Assembly: GCA_019448385.1 (NCBI GenBank)
Contig: JAGTXO010000012.1
Coordinates: 1 to 64,000, forward strand
DNA length: 64,000 bases
Source: Diacronema lutheri
Taxonomy: Eukaryota > Haptophyta > Pavlovophyceae > Pavlovales > Pavlovaceae
Direction: 5' to 3'
Positions within the stretch are counted from its first letter, which is position 1; each line of letters opens with the position of its first letter. Below the pieces are notes generated by a model, which was not told the DNA's origin, made no database searches, and worked only from the letters and a program-made list of their open reading frames with translations. This document shows, piece after piece, positions 31,132-41,288 of the stretch. Made by a program: the position numbers and the translations under genes.

Positions 31132-31181
31132 AGGCGCGCAGAGGGAAAAAAAGATATGGATGACGAGGCCAGGAGGACACT

Positions 31182-32366
31182 CTAGGCGACGGCGTTGGCA
31201 CCGGCGACGATCTCGAGCAGCTCCTGCGTGACGGCCGCCTGGCGCGCGCGGTTCATCTTCTGCGTGAGCGTCTTGCCGAGCTCGGACGCATTGTCCGTCG
31301 CCGACTGCATCGCGCTCATGCGCGCCGCGAGCTCGGACGCGAGCGACTCCTGCGAGAACGCGGGGCAACGCGCACGCGCCGCAGGATGCGGGCCATGTGA
31401 GGCGCCGCTGCACGGGCTGCGCGAGTGCGTAGCAATACCCCCGGGCGGGCGCACGGGCGCGTCCGTCGCACGCACCTGCACGGTGCGGAGGAGCTGGCCG
31501 TTGATGTAAAGGGGGAGGATGGCGTTGAGCAGCTGCGCGGGCTCCTGCTCGAAGATCATGTCGGGAACGATCTCCATCGGCTCGGCGCGGTCGAGCTTCT
31601 CGCGCTCGACGCCAAAGGTGCCGTCCTTGGTCGTCAGCTTGAAGATCTCATCACCCTCCGTCTCGAGGCCCTGCGGCGAGAGCGGGACGAGCGTGCGGAC
31701 CGACGGGAGCGCGGCGATCATCGAGATGAACGACGTGTACACGAGCTCGACGCGGTCCACCTCCTGCGAGAGGAAGTAGGCGAGGACCTCGTCGGCGACC
31801 TCGGTCGCAAACTCGGACGTCGGCTGGTTGGGCGTCGGCACAAACTTGACGATGTCGCGCTGGCGGCGCTTGAACCAGACGTTGGCCTTGCGGCCAATGC
31901 AGAGCATCTTCACCTTGATGCCCTGCTTCTCGAGCTCGGCGAGGCGCTGCGTCGCCTTCTTAATGATCTGCGCGTTGTAACCGCCGCACAGGCCGCGCTC
32001 GCCCGAGACGACGACGAGGAGGACGGTCTTGGTCTCACGCTCCTCGAGGAGGGGCAAGTCGAGGCCCTCGTTCTTGAGGCGCTGGACCAGGCCGCCGATC
32101 ACCTTCTCGAGCGTCTCGGTGAACGGGCGCGAGCGGAGCACCGCGTCCTGCGCGCGGCGCACCTTGGCGGCCGCGACGAGCTTCATCGCCGACGTGATCT
32201 TCTTCGTGTTCTTAATCGAGCCGATGCGCGTACGGAGCTCGCGAATGTTGTCGCCCATCACCACCGCCGGGCGCGCGGCCGCGGCGCGCGACGCAACCGG
32301 CATGTGCGGCGCCGAGAAGGCGGCGGCCGAGGCCACGACGAGTGCGAGGGCAAACGTGCGCAGCAT
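31182..32366 (-). CDS. atpC: Plastid ATP synthase CF1 gamma subunit
   Basis: The gamma subunit forms the rotating shaft of plastid F1-ATPase. Exons are 32366-31476 and 31349-31182 (352 residues). The 126-bp intron is a multiple of three and open, so it could be mistaken for coding. The N terminus is a signal peptide ending SAAAFSAP, the Phe-type cleavage motif of red-lineage complex plastids, then a transit peptide. The mature start is near MGDNIRELRTRIGSIKNTKK, and SGERGLCGGYNAQ is diagnostic. The segment that in green plants carries the redox-regulatory cysteine pair is here GLETEGDEIFKLTTKDG without cysteines, so thiol regulation of this subunit is not expected. It is nuclear-encoded and divergent from the DUF1995 gene. 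Confidence 0.95.
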   Translation of the reverse strand: MLRTFALALVVASAAAFSAPHMPVASRAAAARPAVVMGDNIRELRTRIGSIKNTKKITSAMKLVAAAKVRRAQDAVLRSRPFTETLEKVIGGLVQRLKNEGLDLPLLEERETKTVLLVVVSGERGLCGGYNAQIIKKATQRLAELEKQGIKVKMLCIGRKANVWFKRRQRDIVKFVPTPNQPTSEFATEVADEVLAYFLSQEVDRVELVYTSFISMIAALPSVRTLVPLSPQGLETEGDEIFKLTTKDGTFGVEREKLDRAEPMEIVPDMIFEQEPAQLLNAILPLYINGQLLRTVQVRATDAPVRPPGGIATHSRSPCSGASHGPHPAARARCPAFSQESLASELAARMSAMQSATDNASELGKTLTQKMNRARQAAVTQELLEIVAGANAVA

Positions 32367-32662
32367 CCTGCCGCCCGCCGCGGGGATGAGCGAAACGCGT
32401 GCGGCGCGCCGCGCGGAGAGATGGGCGCGTGAGAAGACCGTCGGCGCACCCTATGCCGAGCGCGCGGCCACTCCGCTGCCGGGCGCCTGATCCGCGCCGC
32501 TCGCGAGCACGACAGCGCCGCGCGGAGGAGATACCGGGCAGGGCTCTGATTGTGTCTCGCGGCACGGCACCCGACGAGATTTCAAAAAGGGGCCGGGTAT
32601 TGGCCTTCTCAGCACCCTTTTTGAATCCCGATTCCGCCCGCCTTTCAAAGAGCGGAAGCGCG

Positions 32663-33811
32663 ATGCCGCCGAGCGCGCATCTTCGCGTTGTGCTCGCGCT
32701 CTGCACGGCCGGCGCAGCGGCGGGGGCAGCGTGCGCGGCGCCGCGTGCGCGCGCGGGCTTGTCGTCAGTTGCGGCGCGCCCGCGCGCGGCCGTGCGCGCA
32801 GCCAGCGAGCCTGCCGCTGCGCCCACTGCGGCGGCGACGGGGTCGGACGAGCTCGCGCTGCCGCCGGCGTCGTTTGAGGCGCTGCTGCGGCAGGCGCAGG
32901 CGTCGACGCTCGCGAGCGTGGGCGACGGGCACCGGCTTCTGGAGGTTGAATTTCCGCCCCTCCCCACCGCCATCCTCGAAGACGCTTCCTCGTCCGCGTA
33001 CGACGTGTCGGACGCTAACGTGCGGCTCGCGGTGCGGTACGCGCAGGGCCTCGGCAAGCGTGTCGCGGTCCTCGTGCCCGACCGGCCGGAGCTCGAGCGC
33101 GCAATCAAGGTGGCGGGTGGGCGGCAGCAGCCCTACGCGAACGTCTCGCTCCACTCGCTCACCGGCTCGTCGCCCGTCCTGTCCGGCGGCGGCGCGCAGG
33201 GCGCTGACAACTCGATCGAGGGCTTTTTCTCGCGCATCTTCAACATCGAGCGGCTGGGCAAGGCGAACGTGACGATTGTGCCAGAGGCGGAGATCTACGT
33301 CATTCTTACCGTTTCGTGCCAGGAGCTGCCCGACGTCGAGCGCCTGTGGGCGCAGGACGTGGCGCCGAACGGGCGCAAGGCGATCGTGCTCTTCAACCTC
33401 AAGCTCGACACGCAGCGCGGCGACCTCGGCCTGCCCGCGTTCCCGCGCAAGGCGCTGCAGCACCGCTTCCTCTCGCGCGTCAAGCCCGCCTACTACCTCC
33501 GCTCGCGCTCGTACTCACTCTCTCTCCGCCGGCCGCCATTCCTCCTCCCCTTCTCCGGAGCGCTTTTCCGCGTCTATCCGGGGCCGTTCCAGTGTCTCCT
33601 CGACACGGGCAACGGACGATACCGGATGGTGCGGCAGTACGACCGCCGGCCCGCGCTCGGCGAGTTCAAGGAGGACTTGCGCCAGGCGCTCAAGGTCGAC
33701 CCGGAGGACAAGGGGCAGGCGTCCGACGTCCTCACGCGCGGGTACAAGACGAAGACGTGGTTCGAGGAGGACGCGGAGGGCCTCGACGAGAGCGACGCGT
33801 GGCGCACCTGA
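32663..33811 (+). CDS. DUF1995 plastid protein
   Basis: A 382-residue protein. Residues 1-25 form a signal peptide (VVLALCTAGAAAGAACAAP) followed by a transit-like Arg/Ala stretch. The globular part starts near ELALPPASFEALL and contains LLEVEFPPLP, then VRLAVRYAQ, then KAIVLFNLKLD, and ends with FRVYPGPFQCLLD and GRYRMVRQY. This matches the DUF1995 family, plastid proteins of cyanobacterial descent that in plants include LPA3, a photosystem II assembly factor. A short insertion with SLSLRRPPFLLPF before FRVYPG is unusual but in frame. It is divergent from atpC with 296 bp between starts, which suggests a shared promoter for two plastid genes. Confidence 0.8.
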   Translation: MPPSAHLRVVLALCTAGAAAGAACAAPRARAGLSSVAARPRAAVRAASEPAAAPTAAATGSDELALPPASFEALLRQAQASTLASVGDGHRLLEVEFPPLPTAILEDASSSAYDVSDANVRLAVRYAQGLGKRVAVLVPDRPELERAIKVAGGRQQPYANVSLHSLTGSSPVLSGGGAQGADNSIEGFFSRIFNIERLGKANVTIVPEAEIYVILTVSCQELPDVERLWAQDVAPNGRKAIVLFNLKLDTQRGDLGLPAFPRKALQHRFLSRVKPAYYLRSRSYSLSLRRPPFLLPFSGALFRVYPGPFQCLLDTGNGRYRMVRQYDRRPALGEFKEDLRQALKVDPEDKGQASDVLTRGYKTKTWFEEDAEGLDESDAWRT

Positions 33812-34172
33812 GCCCGCGGGGTGGGCGTCACCTCGCGCGGCCCAACCCGCGTTGCGGCCGCGTGCGGCAGTGCATGTCGCGGCACAAGGCGTCCGCGCGC
33901 GGCGTGGCGCGTCGCGTCGCGCACGCTTGCCGGCATCCCCCGCCACCGCTCGCCCTCAGGCTCCCCTCCACAATGCCCGGCTGACTTTCGGGCGACGATG
34001 CCGTGCGGGGCTGTGCTCTGCCGAGCTGGGCGGCAGAAGGGCCGAGGCGCCCCCGAGGCGGCGACGGGGCGGCGACGGCCCAATCCGCTGGCAGTGTGCC
34101 ACTGTGTGTGTGTGGCGGACTGGCATGGGTGACCACTCTCGTCGTAATCGGCCCCCGACGAGGGCAAATATC

Positions 34173-35137
34173 ATGGCGTCGATGCGCGTGGTCGCCCTCG
34201 TCGTAATCGGCCTCGGGTGCACATCGGGCGCTGTCGGCCGCGGGCGGGTGGTGAGGGGGGCGCACCGACCAGCCTTTCACTCGCCGCGCCTCGGCACGAC
34301 CGATCTCGCGCCGGGGCGGAGGTCGGTTGCCCTGCTGCTCAACGCGCGCGGGCCGGCACGCGCACACATCGTCGCGCGAGCGCCGAGCGATGACGAGCGG
34401 CGGGTGGACGGGAACGACGAGGAGGGCCCGCAGTCGTTCATCGACTCGGTGGTCGAATTCCTGCGCGACTTCATCCCCACGCTCGCCGTCTGCCTCGTCA
34501 TCCGCTTCTTCCTCGTCGAGCCGCGCTACATCCCCTCGCTCTCAATGTTCCCCGCGTTCGAGGTCGGCGACCAGCTCGCGGTCGAGAAGGTGAGCAAGCG
34601 CTTTGCGCCAATGGCGCGCGACGAGGTGGTCGTTTTTAAGCCGCCGCCAGCCTTCTTCGAGCTCTCGGGTAAGCCGCAGGACAACGATGCTCTCATCAAG
34701 CGGATCGTGGCGATAGCAGGCGACACGGTCGAGGTGTGGCGCGCGCACGCGAGCGCGCGCCTGTGGGCCGCTCGCGGCGATGCACGCGAGCGATCGAGAT
34801 GGCGCGCGTCCATGCCGCTCGTCGTCCGCCGCCCGCCCACCCTGCGCGGCCCCCATCCGCACGGCCGGCACGCGCGCGCCAGGTGCGCAACGGCGAGCTG
34901 TACGTGAATGGCGAGCAGGTCGACGAGCCCTTCATCGCCGAGCGGCCCGAGTACACGATGCCGCGTTTCACAGTGCCCGAAGGGTGCGTGTTCGTGCTCG
35001 GCGACAACCGCAACCACTCGTTTGACTCGCACTACTGGGGCCCGCTCCCGGAGGAGAACATCATCGGCAAGGCCGTGCTCAAGTATTGGCCGCCCTGGCG
35101 CCTCGCGCTCGTGAGCACCGCGCCCAAGGGCCAATAA
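34173..35137 (+). CDS. Plastid (thylakoid-type) signal peptidase I
   Basis: This serine-lysine peptidase removes signal peptides from proteins crossing thylakoid or envelope membranes. Exons are 34173-34733 and 34883-35137 (271 residues). The 149-bp intron joins AGDTVE to VRNGELYVNG. The N terminus has a signal peptide and a basic transit region, then one membrane segment (IPTLAVCLVIRFFLVEP). The catalytic Ser is in PSLSMFPAF, the catalytic Lys in LIKRIVAIAGD, and box E is GDNRNHSFDSHYWG. This matches bacterial LepB and plant Plsp1. ATG 34173 is chosen because it opens a proper signal peptide (RVVALVVIGLGCTSG). A 15-bp repeat TCGTCGTAATCGGCC brackets the start. Confidence 0.92.
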
Positions 35138-35270
35138 CGGGCAGCACGGAAGGGGGTGGGGAGGGGAAGGGGGGGGAGAACGGCCATCGGGACCACAGTG
35201 ACCAGAAGAAAAGAAGAGAGGCGGTCATTTGAGTTTTGACTCATTTCACGTGCGCACGTCAAGTCGCCGC

Positions 35271-36251
35271 TCACGACGAGAGCGAGAGCGAGAGTTGCGC
35301 ACGCGCAAGCTCGCGAGAGAACGCGTCAAAGGATCCTCCGAGCGAAGCGTAGAGCCCGAGCTGCGCGCCGAGCAGCGCCGTGTAGACGAGCGGCGCAAAG
35401 TGCGAGCGCGGCGAGAGGATGATGTACAGGTGCACGCCCCGCGGGTCCAAGCAGCCCAGATAGAAGAGCACGTAGGCTGCTGAGAAAACGAGCGTCGTCC
35501 ACAGGTCGTAGATGGCGAGCTGACGCGGCGCGAGCCGGTGCGAGAGGACGCCGAGCGCGACGTTCAGCGCGTGCACATTGACGAGGAAGAAGGAGGCGTT
35601 GAACTTGAGGAAGCCAATCCTCGCGCGCGTACCTTTCGAGAAGTAACAGATGAGTGGGACGAGCGCGAGCCACCAGACGGCCGCGAGGAAGATGGAGTTG
35701 AGCAGCGCCGGTCCGCGCAGCGCCTCGCCGATCAGCCACAGCGCTCGCGACGAGCGCGCGCCGAGCACACACGCAAAGCGGATCGTGAGCATGGTCCACG
35801 AGAGCATGGTGAAGGTGATCATCGGCCACGCCCCCGTCGTGAAGCACATGTAGCACAGCACAAGGAGCGTCCAGCCAAGCGCGCACGCGCACAGCGGCGT
35901 GCGCGCGCCCGGCAACTCGGCCGTCGACGCCGACCACGCGGGCGCTTCGCGCAAAGCGATAGGCGCCGCGGCAACGATGGCCACGATGAGAAGCGGGATG
36001 TAAACTTTCACGCCCAGCTTCCACGGGCCTTCCCGCAGCCAAAGCGGGAAGTTGGCAAACGCCATGATCGGGCCGCTGGACCCGCCGCCCTCCGACGCGG
36101 GCTTGGGCCCGATGAAGGAAGCGCCGTCGCGCCTGCCGTTGAGCCCCGGGGCGAGCGGATGAGCTGGGAGAGGGCTCGCATCCGCGCACGGCGCCGTCTC
36201 CGGCGCTTCGGCCGCGCGAATCAGGGGCTCGTCCGCCGAGCGCTGCCGCAT
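35271..36251 (-). CDS. Polytopic membrane protein, unknown
   Basis: About 326 residues starting at the ATG at 36251. About 75 hydrophilic residues precede six or seven hydrophobic segments, including VYIPLLIVAIVAAAPIAL, GWTLLVLCYMCFTTGAWPMI and NSIFLAAVWWLALVPLICYF, and later FFLVNVHALNVALGVL and LGCLDPRGVHLYIIL. His in VNVHALN and the DPRGVH loop are candidate functional residues. The layout recalls small multi-pass lipid or hydrolase families such as FAR-17a/AIG1, but I cannot assign one. It is convergent with the signal peptidase gene (133 bp between stops). Confidence 0.75.
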   Translation of the reverse strand: MRQRSADEPLIRAAEAPETAPCADASPLPAHPLAPGLNGRRDGASFIGPKPASEGGGSSGPIMAFANFPLWLREGPWKLGVKVYIPLLIVAIVAAAPIALREAPAWSASTAELPGARTPLCACALGWTLLVLCYMCFTTGAWPMITFTMLSWTMLTIRFACVLGARSSRALWLIGEALRGPALLNSIFLAAVWWLALVPLICYFSKGTRARIGFLKFNASFFLVNVHALNVALGVLSHRLAPRQLAIYDLWTTLVFSAAYVLFYLGCLDPRGVHLYIILSPRSHFAPLVYTALLGAQLGLYASLGGSFDAFSRELARAQLSLSLSS

Positions 36252-36351
36252 CGCCACCCGTCGACCCGGGCGTTTGAGATCAACTTTCAATATTGGGGGC
36301 CCCCCACGACCCCACCCCGAAATGTTGCGGTGGGCACGATGCTGGGCGCTC

Positions 36352-38325
36352 TTAGCGCGCTTCGTCGCTCAGCGCGATCCACGTGCCAGCAAAGTCCAGG
36401 CGCAAGAGCAGCGCGTGGAGCGGCGAACCGCGGTCGCTGCCCGCCAGATCGTGCGCCGCGGCCGCCACGAGTCGCGTGTGCTGTCGGATCGTCTCACACG
36501 CGACGCGCATCGACGCGCAGGACTCCGCCGACGAGAGGCCGAGCGCGACCTCGGCGCCCGCGCGCTGCTCGGCCTGCGTGACGAGGGCGAGCAGCGCGTG
36601 CAGCACCTCGTGCAGCGCGATCGCGTCGCTCTCGAGCAAGCAGCTTGCGATCACCGAGTTGAGGTACGCGCGGTGCGCCGCGTGCAGCGCCGCAAGCGTT
36701 AGTGCCTGCCGCGCGTGGAGCGCGGCGCGCAGCGCCAGCCACGGCCCCTCGCACGCCTCGGCGCCCATGTGCTGCGCGAGCGCGTTGAGAAAGTGGCGCG
36801 CCTCGTGCGTGAACAGGTGGAGCAGGTGCAGCTCGTGCGGCAAGCGCGCGCGCCGCGCGCCCGCATGGCGCACCGCGCTCGACGCTGCCGCCGCGCTGTG
36901 CAACGCGAGGGCAAGCCGCTCGATGGCAAGGAGGCAAAGGCGGATGCGCACGCGCAGGCGGAAGACGCGGTTGTAATCGGCGAGCGCGGCCTCGTCCACC
37001 ACCACGCGCAAGGCGGGCTCGAGCTCGAACGAGAGGCGCAGCGCGTCGGCCGCGTTCGCGGCTGTCAGGCGGCGGCCTCCGGCGTTGCCTCCGCCAGCGC
37101 CCCCATGCGCATCCGCGTGCAGCCGCAGCAGTCCGCTAGTGTCGGCCGCGCCGCCGCTTGAGCGGAGGAGCGCGTGCTCCAGCCAACGCGCGAGCACTCC
37201 GTCGTCCGCGTGCAGCCGGCCGCCGCCCGCTCGCAAGCCGCCATGCAGCATGCGCGCAATTTCGCCCACAAAATCGCCATCGCGCCCGAGGCCGAAGCGC
37301 GCGAGCTCGTGCAGGCGCGCCTCGAGGTGAAGCTCCTGCGCGCGTGGGCGCGATGGCGGCGCACGGCAATGGAGGAGGGACGGCGGGACGCGGTGAGACG
37401 CGGCGGCGCGCGGCCGGCCAGACGCGGGCACAGCGCGTGATGCGCGCCCCGCGCGACGCGACGCTGCTCCGCGCCGGGCTCACGTCGATGAGTAGGCTGA
37501 CGGCCGCCTGGTCGAGCAGCTGGCCCTGCACGACCGCCGGGCGCATGATCACCTCGCGCACCAACACGCGCGCGGACACAACCAGCGTGCGCCCATAAGC
37601 GGGCATCGCATCACACGCGCGCGCGGCGCCGACGCGCGTGACGCATGGCCCGGCGTCTGCGTCGTCGTCGTCGTCGCCATCGTTGGCCTCGTCGAAGCCG
37701 CGCGCGTGCGCGCCAACGCGCAGTGCAGCGGCGTTGAGGAGCGCAATCTCACGCGCAAACGGATCGGTGCCGCAGTCCGCATCGTCGGCGTCGTCTGCGA
37801 CCGCGTGGCCGTGGCCGGCGCCGCCGCTGCACTCGCTGCCGCGCATCAGACACGCGGCGCGCGCGCTCGCGCTCGGCGCGCACAGCCCCGCCGCTCCGTG
37901 CGCACCCGTCCACACGGGCGCCGCGAAGCCTCCACACGCAGCCTCCCCTTGGCCGCGCGAACCCACTAAGTCGTCGCCGTTACGCGCGCTGGGGTGGGCG
38001 TCCATGCCCGCGATGAGAGCGGCGGCGGTCGGCCGTGCCGGCTTGCACGAGACCGCGAGCGCGTGTTCTGCGCTCGCGTGTGCAGCCGAGAGCCGAACGT
38101 CGACAAGCTCAAAGCCTTGGCGATCAGCGACTGTCGCACCCTCGCCTTCTCGCTCCTCAAACATGTGCACGGCCGTCACGCCGCCCTCTGTGAGACGAGG
38201 CCGGGCGGCTGGCGAAGCCGAGGCCGTTGGAGCGTTGCATGCGACCGCAGACGCGCGTGCGAGCCCTTCGTCGAGGAGACGGCGCCTGGTGAGCACGCGC
38301 GCCGCAGTCGGCGCGCAGACGCCGC

Positions 38326-38359
<34 letters not shown>

Positions 38360-41248
38360 CCCGTCGTCGTCGTCGGCGTCGGCGCCGTCGTCGACGCCCC
38401 GCTCAATCACTGCAAAGGCCGCGTCGGCGAGAAACCGACTGCGCAGCGCCCACGCGGCCTCGAGCTCGTACCGCCGCGCGGCCTCGACGGACTGGCGCGC
38501 AGCGGCCTCTGCCGCAGCGGCCGCCGCCTGGGCCGCCGTCTCCGCCTCCGCCGTCTGCCACGTCGCGTCCACCTCGGGCGGTGGCGGCGCAGCGGTAACC
38601 GCCGTACCGGCAGACCGGCCATCCGCCGCGTCCGCGCTTGCCACCGCGCGCGGTGGCTCCGAGCCGCGGGCTGCGCTCAGCCGGCGTTCGAGCGCGGCGA
38701 TGCGTACCGCATGCTCGCGCTCGAGCTCTGCTCTCGCCTCGCTGGTCAGCTTGACCAGCATGGCCGCGGGCAATATGGCCGCAATATCAGCGCTGAGCGA
38801 CGTGGCGCCCGCCTCACGCGCGAGCGCCGCCGCGTCCGCGCGCGCTGCGTCAGCCTGCACACTCTGCGCCTCAAGCGCGTCGGAGAGCGCGCGCTGCGCG
38901 TCGCGCAGCGCCGCACGCTTCGCCGCCTCACGCTCGCGCACTGCGGCGCGCACGGCGGCGCGGCGCGCGGACGCGCGCGCTGCGAGCGCGCGCGCCTCCG
39001 CGACCGCCGCATCGCGCAGCGCGGCGAGGTGAGCGACGTGCCGCGCGTGCGCGGCATGCTGGTCTCGCACGTATTCGGCCAGCACGTCGCTGTGCGCGCG
39101 CAGCTCGGCGCGCGTCGCACAGAGGCGCATGCTCGGCGGAGGTACGCGCGGCACGAGCGGCGCGCGCGCCTCGGCGCCGAACCGCGCGGCGCGCGGGGGC
39201 GTGGTGCCGGTGCGGACGGAGAGCGACGCGGCTGAGGCGCGCGCGCCAGGCGCGCCGGCGCCGGCGCCGGCGCTGCGGAAGACCGCGCGCGCTCGCGCGA
39301 CTCGCGCGAGGAGCGGGCCGAGCGCGGCGGCAGCGAATGGCGGCAGCAGCGGTGGGCGCTCGGCGCGCGGCGGCCCGGCGGCCGCTGACGCGCCCGCGTC
39401 GCGCGAAGCGCCGTCGAGCGCCCAGCCATCGAGCCCGGCGGCGCGCTTGCCCACGAGGAAGAGCGCGTCATGCAGCGACGCGGCCCAGGGCTGCGCGGCC
39501 GCGCGGAAGAGGCAGAGCGCGAGCGCTGCGCCCAGCTCGTCGGCTTCGGCCTCGGCGATTGCGGCCTGGCGAAAAAGCCGATCGACCATTTGAGCCGGTG
39601 CGCGTAGCTCGACGCCCGCGACGGCGGTCTTGGCCGCGTCGTCCGCCGCGCAGGCGCGCGTCGCGTCCGCGATGCAGGCGTCGCGAAGGAGCGCAGCCAA
39701 TCGCCTCGTCAGCAGCTGCGAGGCGTGCGCGCGCGCGCCGAGGCCAAGGATGGTGAGGCCTGCCGTGCGCTGCAGCGCGTACGACGAGCGGCCAATCCAG
39801 TCGAGCACCGCGCCCGCTGCCGCGCCGAGCGCACGCTGCGTCTCGCCGTATTCGCCGTGCGCGGCGCTCAGCGCGCGCACGATCACGCCACACTCGCGCG
39901 CGCGCGCGCCGCTTGCGCCCGCGGCGGCGAGCACGGCGCGTGTCGCGCCCGCAGACGCCGAGGGCAAGCGCGCGCACGCGGCCGGGACGAGGACGCCCGC
40001 CTCGCGCGCGAGGCTGGCCGCGTTGCGGGCAGCCGCGCGCTCGGCGGTGGCGGGCGCGCGCGCGCGCGCCGCGAGCGCGTATGCGAGCGACGCCTCGCCT
40101 CGGAGCGCAAACGCGGCGCATGCAACAAGAGTTGGCTCGTGCCGGAGCGCGCGGCCGGCAGCGCGCGCGGCGGGCCCAAGCGTCCGGCCACGCAGCTGCG
40201 CGGAGTACCAGCTGACGTGCTGATACCACTGCCCAAAGTGGCGCCAGGCGCACAGGTCGCTCACGCGCGCGCCACTTGCCAGCGCGCTGCCGAGGCCGAG
40301 GCCGAGGACCTTCGGCGCCGCACGCCCGACGAGCACGCCCGCGTCGCTCGCGCCGCGCTCGTCGCCGAGCTGCGCGTCGGCCGGGTCGGCGGCAGCGCCA
40401 TCGACGCCCGGCGAAAGCGGCGCGAGCGCAGGCGCCGCGACGCCGTCGCCGCGAACGCTGCCCGCACGCGCCACCGTCGGCCAGTCACGCTCTGCCTCGG
40501 GCCCGCACGGCGCAAAGAGATGCGCGCACGCTCCCGACCAGAGCGCGCGCGACATCGTCTCGTCGCGGCGCGCGCGCGCGTCGCGGTGCGCGCTCGGCAT
40601 GACGCCGTACGGCGCGCCGCACGCGGCGCGCTGCGCGTCGGTGCCAAAGGCGGGCGCGCCGGGTGCTCCATCGCCGGACGCAAAGAAGCGTGCGGCGGCA
40701 GCCGCACGCCGCCGCGCCCCGCGCCTCTCAGCGGCGAGCGCGGCCAAGTGGCCGCGCGGAGGGGGCAGGCCGAGCCGCACGAGCATGGCGCTTTGCGAGG
40801 GCGGCGGGGTCGGCGGCGCGCTGTCCGCGAGTGCGAGCAGCAGCGCCAGCGGCGCGGCAATCGCCTCGCTCATCGCACGCGGTGCGTCCGCCGCGCGAGG
40901 CGTGGGCGCGCGGCTTGGCGGGCTGGAGCGAGGCGCGTCACCCCCGCGCGTGAGGGCGACGTCACGCGCGCAGAGCTCGGCGACGCGCGCGTGCACGCGC
41001 TCGCACGCCGCCACGCCCTCCGCGCCGCGCGCGCGAGAGCGCTCGTAGCAGAGCGCGAGGAGCGCGCGCCGAGCATGCTCGCTCGCGTCCACCGGCCGCG
41101 CGTAGGCGCACGCGCAGTCGTCAAATGCGAGCAGGATCTCAAAGGCGCGCGCGCGCGCGCGCGCGCGTGCACGCCCGTCCTCTGGCGCGTCGCCGAGCGC
41201 CGCGTCGCACAGCCGGCCAACGAGCGCCCATACCGACTCCTCCCGCAT
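36352..41248 (-). CDS. Gamma-tubulin complex component, GCP6-like
   Basis: GCPs assemble gamma-tubulin into the ring that nucleates microtubules. Exons are 41248-37484 and 37335-36352 (1,582 residues). The 148-bp intron with donor GTGAGC joins VSLLID to ELHLEARLHEL. N-terminal GCP helices include DLCAWRHFGQWYQHVSWYS. A long central insertion of about 600 residues, rich in Ala coiled coil and acidic Asp runs, is the hallmark of GCP6. The C-terminal part has GRDGDFVGEIARMLHGGL, then ADYNRVFRLRVRIRLCLLAI, then HELHLLHLFTHEARHFLNAL and HRAYLNSVIASCLL, the gamma-tubulin-binding GRIP2 fold. ATG 41248 fits the start of the conserved region (MREESVWALVGRLCDAA). Confidence 0.88.
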
Positions 41249-41288
41249 TGGCTTTTCCCACGCTTTTTGAAAGCTCGCGGGTGCCACG

